Of a stretch of DNA of 64,000 nucleotides, positions 56,222 to 64,000 are shown piece after piece (positions within the stretch are counted from its first letter, which is position 1; the number at the start of each line of letters is the position of its first letter). The notes beneath the pieces were generated by a model, which was given only the letters and a program-made list of their open reading frames with translations, had not been told where the DNA came from and did no database searches. Where the stretch lies: contig MNCI01001919.1 in assembly GCA_015680685.1 (NCBI GenBank), forward strand, positions 594,952-658,951, read 5' to 3'. A program made the position numbers and the translations under genes. Source of the DNA: Gnetum montanum (Eukaryota > Streptophyta > Gnetopsida > Gnetales > Gnetaceae).

Positions 56222-57135
56222 ATGCAAGGAACATTTTGGGTAAATCCACCAATGTTCAACGGGTTTGACTTTGCATATTAGAAGGCAATGATGCAAGGCT
56301 TCTTTGAGTCCATAGCATTTTAAGTATGGGAGTCAATCCTTGAAGGCTATACATTGCCCATTGATAGCACCTCAAAAGTTCTCAAGTCAGAAAACAAATG
56401 GACAACTAAATAAAAACATAAGTTTATGTATGATTCTAAAGCAAAATATTGTTTATATTTTGCATTAAATAAATCTGAATTTAATAGAATAGTTGGATGT
56501 AAGACTATGAAGGAAATTTGGAAAACCTTAAAGGCTACATATGAGGGCACATATATAGTTAAAAAATCAAGACTTTTAATTTTGCAAAGTGAATATGACA
56601 AACTTAAAATGAAGGAAGGTGAAAAGATTAAGGATTACTTCTCTAGGACAAATGATCTTATTGTAGCAATTAGAGGTATAGGCAAGGACTTTCCTAAAAG
56701 CAATGTAATTATAAAAATTATTAGAACACTATAACCTTAATTAAAACCTAAGATCACAGCTATGGAAGAAATCAGAGATTTTTCAGTCCTTAAATTTGAG
56801 AAGATTCAAAGTGCTCTAATTGCTTATGAGATGAATCTTGTAAGTGAAGAATCAATTAAGGAAAATCCTATTGCTCTAAAATTAGCATCAAAATAAAAGG
56901 AGTAGCTTGAATAAGAGATGAATAGTGAAGATGAAATAGCTCTTCTATCAAGAAGAGTTCAAAGACTCCTTGCAAGGAAAAGAAAAAGCTTCAACCCACC
57001 AAGATGAAATCAATCCAAAGGTAAGAAAAAAGGTAAAAATTCTATGAATTTAAATCTTGATGCATTTTCCATATAATTTTGAGTATGTGATGGAAGAGGC
57101 CATGTGGCCTCCAAATGTCCTAGCACTCATGGGTT
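56222..57135 (+). pseudogene. D1 gag (UBN2-like) with zinc knuckle
   Basis: Met at 56222 opens MQGTFWVNPPMFNG. The long open piece (56426-56734) has KTMKEIWKTLKATYEGT, VKKSRLLILQSEYDKLKM and EKIKDYFSRTNDLI, the classical copia gag pattern. At 57080-57122 a zinc-knuckle relic reads C-D-G-R-G-H-V-A-S-K-C (C-x4-H-x4-C; the first Cys is lost). It is the best preserved gag in the window; a few stops remain. Confidence 0.82.
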
Positions 57136-57256
57136 GTAATGAAGAGATAAGATTGAAGTAGATACAAAAAAGACAAACTTATACACAAGCTAGGATGACG
57201 GAGAACAAAGTAGAGAAGAGGTCAATGACACTACAAAAGACTCACAACTCATATGT

Positions 57257-57660
57257 ATGGCCCTCAACAAGGAATATTCATCAAAAATATTTGATGAATT
57301 AAGCAATAAACATGATGAAAGGTATAGTGAGTTACATGAAGAAATTTTTGTTTTACATGATCTACTTAGAAAGGTAAAGAAAAATATGCATAGAAAATTT
57401 TCTAAAATCTATACCTTATCCTCCAAGTTAAAAAAGGAAATCTTAGACATAAAAGGTGAGATTCAACTACTAATCCCTTTAAATGAAAAGAAATGCAGGG
57501 ATACTCAACAAGAAAGGATTCGTAAAAATAAGGAAAAGTTTCAAAATTAGCATATAAATGAAATCTTGGTTGAAACCTCTCAAGAGGATATCTATACTAG
57601 TTTAGTCTCAAACAAAATCAAGTTTGATGACTCTATGCATGAAGGAAACTCTTTATATTT
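57257..57660 (+). pseudogene. D1 hydrophilic ORF, first part (coiled-coil-like)
   Basis: 97 open codons with Lys/Glu/Leu heptad-like content (ELHEEIFVLHDLLRKVKKNM). Position is right after the gag zinc knuckle, where copia elements normally have protease. It continues at about 58811 beyond the inverted solo LTR. Function unknown. Confidence 0.5.
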
Positions 57661-57673
57661 CTATAAAAACTAA

Positions 57674-58810
57674 TGATTGTTGAACTTAGAAGAGGGGGAT
57701 GAATAAGTTTCCTAAACAAAAATTTAACATCCACAAATTTCACACTCAATTTTTACATGGTTCTCCAACTTGGGTACTCCATACTCTAAGGGTATATTTC
57801 TTGCACATCTCTAAACTTTGTTTTTCTGAAATGTGGTTTGAAGGGTACCACACCCTATACAATCTCTAAGCTCTACTTTAGAGTGTTTTTTCACTACAAA
57901 ACCACTGAACCTGATAAGGTCCCAACAAGCTTAGAAAGTGATTTAAAGGATTGCACAACCTTTACAAAATGAGCTCCACTCCAAAGTATTTTGATGTTGC
58001 ACAAACTCTCAATCCCATAGGATCCAGACAAGCTCAATGATGATGCCTTCTCATAAGAAGCACATCAATCCCAACAAGGCAAGAGAAAAAAAATTACAAG
58101 GAAAGAATTTAACTCAATTATATGCCCTTGTATTTTAAAGCACAATTCACAATTCAACAACCAAACAAGAAAATTATTTGACAAAGAAGTACACAAATGA
58201 AATATATAATAATGACAATTGACATTCAATTCCTACACTTTTCCCAAGGGAATGAAGTCTTCTTATAGTCTTAGAGTTTTTGAAAATGCCTCAAAATTTT
58301 TGTGATAGCTATTTAATGGCTAGTGTAGATGTCTCCTTCAAGAATAGAATGTTTCTCTAAAATTGACTTTAATTCTAGGAAGACACCTCTCCTATAAATG
58401 AGACATCTTTATGGAGACATTTCTATTGAGGTGTCTTCTCTTGATAGGAGATGTCTTCTATTTCTAAGAGATATATTTTGTGTAGGTGCTCCACTTCAAC
58501 CAAGGCATCTTCTGCTTTTGAGAGATGTCTTCTCAATTTTTTAACCTTGATTCTCAAAGCTTCCTCTCAATCACTGAAGCATCTTCATTTCACTTAAAGC
58601 CTTCATATTCATTCATGCTCCCTTGTGTCCTACTAGTCTTTGCTGGTGAAGTCTCTAACTTAAATATTTTATTCTAGTTCTATTTCAAGTCTTTTACTTG
58701 AATATTTTGTTGTAGTTATTATCTTATTAAGTACCTAAAAACACATTACATTCCACAACATTTTATGTTATTCATTTTCCTTAAGGTTTTGACAAACCAA
58801 AAGGCCAACA
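57674..58810 (-). repeat. Inverted solo LTR of the D family inside D1
   Basis: The reverse complement reads TGTTGGCCTTTTGGTTTGTC at its start, like the D1 LTR start, and contains the same later blocks ('ataagtttcc' on the plus strand near 57698, 'gaagcacatcaatcc' near 58058). No internal sequence is present. A possible imperfect target duplication is AAAAC/AAAAT. It arose by insertion of a second D element followed by LTR recombination. Confidence 0.78.
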
Positions 58811-59150
58811 AAAATTTTATTCATAAACAAGTTTATTATTCTCATATAGAACAATATAATGTAAATACTTGGTCTTGTCAAAAAAAGCATAGTAAGAGTA
58901 TCTTGTAGGATTTAATAACTTTGGAAAATAATGAGCAAAAGGTTGAAGAAACCTCTAAAAGATTGAATGAATCTAAACTAATAATTATCAAAATTTGGGA
59001 ATCCTCCTATATTGAGGAACATGAATATGGACAAGAAGGGATCCCATACAAGGTTAAGGACACTAACAAAAGAGTGAATGAGAGAAAATCTAATAGTAAG
59101 AAGCTACATTATGATATAGGGTCTCATCTCAAATTTCATTAGTCATTCTC
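58811..59150 (+). pseudogene. D1 hydrophilic ORF, second part
   Basis: Resumes after the inserted LTR; the 58921-59142 frame contains EQKVEETSKRLNESKLII and is rich in Lys, Glu and Asn. No known motif. Confidence 0.4.
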
Positions 59151-60830
59151 ATATTAGAAAATAAGGTAAGTCATGGTATGTCTTTATTTCCTTTCTTGCT
59201 AGATTTAATATAGGCTAGTTTTTGAAATTTTTTTTTGATAAATTTTATATACATATATTTTATGGATTCTATATTCATCAAATAAAATATATCTTAATCA
59301 TCTAATGCATGATACCATAGAAAAAGGGTTTCAAAGAAAGATCAAGGTAGTCTAATTATCTCTCATATTATCTTATGAATTATTTAGCTATTTACATGTC
59401 CTTAAAAAGCTTCATGATTGAAGAAACTCTATATTTGAGAAACAAAAGAAAGGCATTGCATCTATGTTAAAAATTGTTCTATCCTTTATCATAAGATAAC
59501 ACCAACATGAGAAATTGGTTCTAGCACTGTAGAAAAATGACAAAATGAGGCATGACTGGATGATCAAGTAATACAAAAATTAATGATTGTTATGATTTGT
59601 GCCTACTAATTTTCTCTAATGTTTTTGCCTTTTTTTTATAGAAACATTACTGGTTCATTCTATATTCTTGAATAATCAAGATTGTGATCAAATAGTTGCA
59701 TATCTTAAAAGAGTTAAAGAAGAGATTGGCGTTCTCCTTACAACTAATGAATTCAGAAAGTAAGGCACATATGTAGGGTGAGCTTGTATCTCATGGTTTA
59801 TCTTGAAGCATCAATATAGGGGGAGTCTATGGAGACTTTCTCTGAGACATGATACTTAGTGATGAATCTCTAATAAGCAACAAAATGTATATTCATCTAG
59901 TAAAAACTAAAAGGTAAAAGAGCAAGTTATTTTTAAGCCAATCCTTATAGGTAATCATCAATTTTACAACCTTTTGGAATTTATTTGAATATATCTCTAT
60001 TATAGTACTACATCATTTATATATTGAGAATGTATTCTTTTAAATACTTAAGTCCCTTATTGTTGATATGGGTTGAAAAATTCTTACCTAGGAGATTTCA
60101 AACATACTAAAGTAAGTAAAATTACTCACACTTTCCTTTGAAAAAGCTTCTTAGAGAATTTTGAAAATCAATTAATGAGATATTTTAAGCTTCCTTGAGA
60201 TATACATGGTTAATGGGAACATCTTGATTATAAATTTCTTTATTTGATCTCTTGATCTAGTTTTGGAATTTAATCTATTTCTTAAAAGTTGGGTGTGTAT
60301 GTACTTATTCTCCTTAACATGAAATTACTGTGTCTATATTCTAAATATGAAAATGTGATGAAAAAAATATAATGAACTTTTACTTAAATGAAGACTATAT
60401 AATATATCTTGATGTTATCCTTAACAATCTTTTGATCGATCTAATTTTTAATCTTTTATTCTTATACCTTATTGTAAGGCCCAAGTCACTTTTTGATGAT
60501 GTTCAAAAAGGGGGAGAATTTTATGACTTATGATATGATTGTGACATAATGTATCATGGGAAACATGGGCATTGAACAATAATTATGACCTTATGATGGT
60601 ATTTATGCTTATTGATGCCTTCTAGTGAATGGTATAAAGATAAGATATTCAATACTCATTTCTTAGTTCTTGATCATAAATGACCTTATTAAAAGTTCAC
60701 AAGTGTATCCTAATGATTAATGGATTTTATGTTGTATTAATGATGCATATTTACATATTCCTTCATCTCTCATCATTATTAGCTCAATCAATTTTTGGAA
60801 TATACTAACCCATTTTCCTAAGTTTTCACC
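59151..60830 (+). other. D1 3' noncoding region
   Basis: AT-rich, no domain. Contains 'agggggagtctatggag' near 59818 and 'aaaagggggagaatttta' near 60507, G-run motifs typical of the 3' part of plant copia elements where pol would normally end. Confidence 0.45.
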
Positions 60831-60843
60831 AAAAAGGAAGAGA
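60831..60843 (+). promoter_or_regulatory. D1 polypurine tract
   Basis: AAAAAGGAAGAGA directly before the 3' LTR. Confidence 0.7.
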
Positions 60844-60844
60844 T

Positions 60845-61920
60845 TTTTGAACTTTTGTTATGTCAAAACCTTAAGAAAAATGGAGAATATAGAATGTATG
60901 TATGTGATTGTCATCTTTCAAGGCATGAATAAGAACTTCAAAAAGATATATGAGAACTCAAGGAAATAAGATCTTCATCAAAATGTCAAAACGAAGACTA
61001 CATGGGCAAGATGAGAGCATCAATGAAAACAAAGTCTACAAATCAAATGAAGATGCTCTAAGGACTACCAAGAAGAAAAATTGACAAGAGAATGCCTTAT
61101 ACTTCAATGTTCAAAAGCTGAATAGACATTTTAGAGAAATAGAAGGCATCTATCCTCTATAGTAGATGTCTCGTAGAAGATGTCTCACTTTCCAGGTAGA
61201 TGTCTCACTTGCATTGAGGGAAATCTCATATAGATGTTTAAACTTCAAAATAGACATCTACATTAGCCATTTGCTAGTCATTGCATAAATTTTGAGGATT
61301 TTTCAAAAACTATGAGGCTATAGGATGATGTCAAAATATTGGAAATTATGCAAGAATTATTCACATAAAAGTTCTTCATTGCCTATTTTAAGAAATTCTA
61401 TTTTTGCTCTTCATTCTAACATCATTTACTTTATTATAATTGTACTAAGATTTAAGTACAAGGAATTGTTAATTTAGTTACACTATTTTCTTATTCTTTT
61501 CTTCCCTTTTTATATCCCTACGAGGTTGATGTGCTTCTTATGAGAAGACATCCTTGTTTAGCTTGTTGGGATCCTACTAGATTGATTGGTTTTGTGGTGT
61601 TAAAACACTCTAGAGAATAGCTTAATTTTGTAAAGGATGTGGGGTCCTCTAAACCACATTTTGAGCTTGTTGGAACCTTGCAGGATTGAGTGGTTTTTTA
61701 GTGATAAAACACTCTAGAGCATAGCTCAAAGCTTGTACAAGAAGTGGTGCTCTTCAAACCATATTTTTTAAGAAACAAAGTCTAGAGATGTGCATGGATT
61801 CTCCCCTCCAAGTGCGGACATACCCAAGTTGGGAAACCATGTAAAATCTGGTATTTTTTTGTGGTTAGTGTAATTTTAATTGGAGAACTTATTCAACCCT
61901 CCTTCTATGTTCTTGATCCA
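60845..61920 (+). repeat. D1 3' LTR
   Basis: 1076 bp, starts TTTTGAACTTTTG (the TG terminus is mutated) and ends TTCTTGATCCA. Same U3 motif cluster at 61140-61260. Confidence 0.8.
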
Positions 61921-62690
61921 TAAGGTAGACCTTGAAAAGATAAATATTATCTAAGAAATTACCAGGAAATCTCAAATTATTAAAGATATGAGGTTATTCC
62001 TTAGTCATACTGGTTACTAGTGTTTTATTTAAAGCCTTTCTAAAATCACCAAGATACTAGTTGAGGTTACCAATAAGGATGTTACATTTGAATGGATCAA
62101 CAAATGGGAACAAGCATTCCAACAATTGATGCAAAATCTTGTAGAAATACCAATTCTACATGCTTCTAATTGGTCTAAATCATTTCACATCATGATAGAT
62201 AAATCTAGCTATGCATTGAATGTGGTGCTTATACAAATGGATGATCAAAAAAATCCATATTACACCCACTATAAAAGTAAGATATTTTTGGATGAACAAA
62301 TTAGTTACACCACTATAGAAAATGAACTCATGGTGGTGGTGTACTCTCTAGAAAAATTCAACCAATATATGCTTGGATATCTAATTTTTATGCACACTGC
62401 TCATTGTGCAATTTACTTCCTAATGAACAAGCCAACATTGAGTCCTAATGTTATAAAATGGATGATAATCTTGTAGAAGTTTGATCTAATAATATTGGAT
62501 AGAAAGGAAACCAAAAACATAGTTGTAGATTATCTATCTCATTTAAGATGGGATCATAATAATAATGAAGAATCCTTGTCTCATCCATTTCTAGATGAGC
62601 TTCTATTTAATAAGGTAATTAAACTTCATACACCATGGGTCAAAAATTGGTATGATGAATTTCTCTCATATCTACTCACATAGGAGACTC
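61921..62690 (+). pseudogene. A3 RT end and RNase H
   Basis: Continues A3 pol after D1: LFLSHTGY, then the RNaseH-like frame 62126-62476 with SYALNVVLIQMDDQKNPY, TIENELMVVVYSLEKFNQYM and HTAHCAIYFLMNKPTLSP, and 62495-62683 with ETKNIVVDYLSHL. It matches A1 17400-17930. Confidence 0.85.
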
Positions 62691-63313
62691 CTGTCAAATG
62701 TGAACATAGGAGGAAATAGTAGTTTCTTCAATAGGTCAAGCACTACATAAAGATAAAGGAAAACCTCTACAACGTTTATGCTAATAGCCTAGTACAAGGT
62801 TGTATACTTGACATAAATCAACTAAGAGTCCTCTAATATGCTCATGAGGATCCTTGTAGGGACCACTATGTAGGAAGCAAAATGATCATAAAGATCTTGA
62901 TGGTAAGATATTTTTGGCTAATGATCTCAAAGGACATCCACTACTTCACCCATTCATGTGAATGATGCCAATGAGATGGAGGAATAACAACCATGATGGA
63001 AGGATCCCAATAGTTAATTTAATCATTATAATGTTTCTACTTTTGGAAAATTAACTTCATGGAATCCATCACTTCCATGTCCAATGAGAAGTCTTATATC
63101 ATCATTGCTATTGACTACTGTACAAAATGGGATAAATTTGTAGTCATTCTTGACTATACCTCTACTATTGTAGCATGATTTTTTCAACAATAGGTAGTAA
63201 ATAGGTTTGGTATGCCTAGAGTACTAATTTTGATAATGGAACATACTTCATAGAAACTACGTTTAATACGTTAATGTAACACTTGGGGTTGCAACATAAA
63301 CTTATAACATTGG
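62691..63313 (+). pseudogene. A3 integrase, truncated
   Basis: Zinc-binding relic YAHEDPCRDHYVGSKMI, HSCE and a later C, then the core start INFMESITSMSNEKSYIIIA and VVNRFGMPRVLI. Cut at 63313 by the B3 LTR, just where A1 continues with T-P-Y-H-P. Confidence 0.8.
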
Positions 63314-64000
63314 TGTAGGAACACCTCTTTGTGATTTCCTTGTGCCTTATCCTATAAGTTTTTTTTGTAGGTTTTTCACTTGAAGAAGACCTAGGCAAGT
63401 GTGTCTAATTAGTGTGTGTCTTCTTGTGTTAATTTTGGATGATGATGACTCTTGGATGTTTTGGCAAGTTTGGAGGTGTTTTGGGCTCATTTTGATGAGT
63501 TTAGGATGTTCCAGAATCTATAAGGACTTATTTCAAAGCATCTGAAGGTTCCAAGCATCAAAATAAGAATTTTTATATTTGGAATCTATAGGTGAGACAT
63601 CTCAAAAAAATAGTAGACATCTCACACAAGAGCTAGGTTTTTGTAGTAGACGTCTTAGCAAAGCCAAAGATGTCTTAGACAATGAGGAAAAAGCTCCAAA
63701 ATGGCAATTTTGATGGAGAAATATTTGAAAGACTCCAGATCCTTGTGGAAAAAATTTAGAAAGGTGAATAGAAAGATTCCTAGGATTTTGGGTCTTTATA
63801 ATATGTATGCATCCATCCATGAAGAAGAGAAAAGAGTACATCTATGCATGAAAGTGAGAGAAAAATATTTCAAGAGTGGAGAGCTGGGCAAGAGAGAGTC
63901 AGTGAGCACATTAAGTAAGTGCAAATAGTGATTGCAACTCCAAGATCAGCTTGTGATGTGTTGGTATATGTGTTCTACTCTTTTGTATCTCACTTGTGAG
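63314..64000 (+). repeat. B3, B-family LTR, right end outside window
   Basis: Starts TGTAGGAACACCTCTTTGTG, as the B1 LTR does, followed by the same order of blocks ('cttcttgtgtt', 'tttggcaagtttgg', 'gtgagacatctc'). The window ends inside it, so it may be a full element or a solo LTR. Confidence 0.75.

Larger units (their letters stand above)
55108..61920 (+). mobile_element. LTR element D1, gag-like but no pol, nested in A3
   Basis: 6.8 kb with LTRs 55108-56163 and 60845-61920, Met-tRNA-type primer site and PPT. It carries a UBN2-type gag with a zinc knuckle and a hydrophilic ORF, but no protease, integrase or RT. Near 60500 there is the 'caaaaagggggagaatt' sequence often seen near the 3' end of plant copia elements, so D1 is probably a copia derivative. 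Imperfect target duplication: AAGTA on the left, AGGTA on the right. Confidence 0.8.
49874..64000 (+). mobile_element. Athila-like Ty3/gypsy element A3, right end outside window
   Basis: 5' LTR, tRNA-Asp-type primer site, gag, protease, RT, RNaseH and integrase relics in order, split by D1 (55108-61920) inside pol and by the B3 LTR at 63314 inside integrase. Its 3' half is outside the window or replaced. It inserted into C2 RNaseH. Confidence 0.85.

Noticed and set aside
1-64000. tRNA, rRNA or organelle-derived sequence
   Set aside because: I looked for tRNA-like arms and conserved rRNA cores while reading and recognised none; the tRNA-like matches are retrotransposon primer sites.

Overview
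The window looks like nuclear DNA of a seed plant with a large, repeat-rich genome; a gymnosperm such as a conifer is my best guess. The reasons are its AT-rich sequence, the dominance of very old and heavily mutated plant Ty3/gypsy and Ty1/copia LTR retrotransposons nested in one another, relics of plant gene families, plant-type TATA boxes and splice signals, and a scaffold gap of 527 N. The species call is inference. Nothing suggests bacterial or organellar DNA. No intact transposon ORF remains; the pol genes are recognisable only across frameshifts and stop codons.

Layout. 1-2 kb: two broken host-gene fragments on the minus strand, a nepenthesin-like aspartic protease and the C-terminal part of a GT4-type glycosyltransferase, abutting each other. 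2-10.3 kb: remnant of an Athila-like element (A0), whose 3' LTR is split by a short LTR element without recognisable pol (B1). 10.3-12 kb: a 0.5 kb sequence present twice in direct orientation. 12.07-25.42 kb: the best-preserved element (A1), 13.35 kb, with paired LTRs, perfect 5 bp target duplication, decayed tRNA-Asp-type primer site, gag-PR-RT-RNaseH-IN relics, and an extra ORF after pol. 25.4-28.7 kb: AT-rich DNA with diverged tandem segments. 28.72-35.29 kb: a complete but dead copia element (C1). 35.3-40.6 kb: a low-copy island with the only candidate host genes, namely a two-exon small secreted peptide on the minus strand and a TATA/5'UTR/first-exon structure on the plus strand that runs into the gap.

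Right side. 42.5-42.8 kb: LINE reverse transcriptase fragment. 42.84-46.17 kb: Athila-like element A2 (LTR split by a solo B-family LTR, then gag). 46.2-48.6 kb: an inverted fragment of the Athila-like extra ORF. 48.8-49.9 kb: copia RT/RNaseH fragment (C2), cut by Athila-like element A3, which starts at 49.87 kb and leaves the window. A3 pol is split at 55.1 kb by a 6.8 kb LTR element without pol (D1); D1 in turn contains an inverted solo LTR of its own family. A B-family LTR cuts the A3 integrase at 63.31 kb.

No gene cluster or defence system is present. The window is best read as a layered record of insertions (A-family first, then B and D families) around a small island of unique sequence. 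The observations most worth checking are the extra Athila ORF in two orientations, the non-autonomous families B and D that share an AGACATCTC-like motif cluster, and the secreted-peptide candidate.
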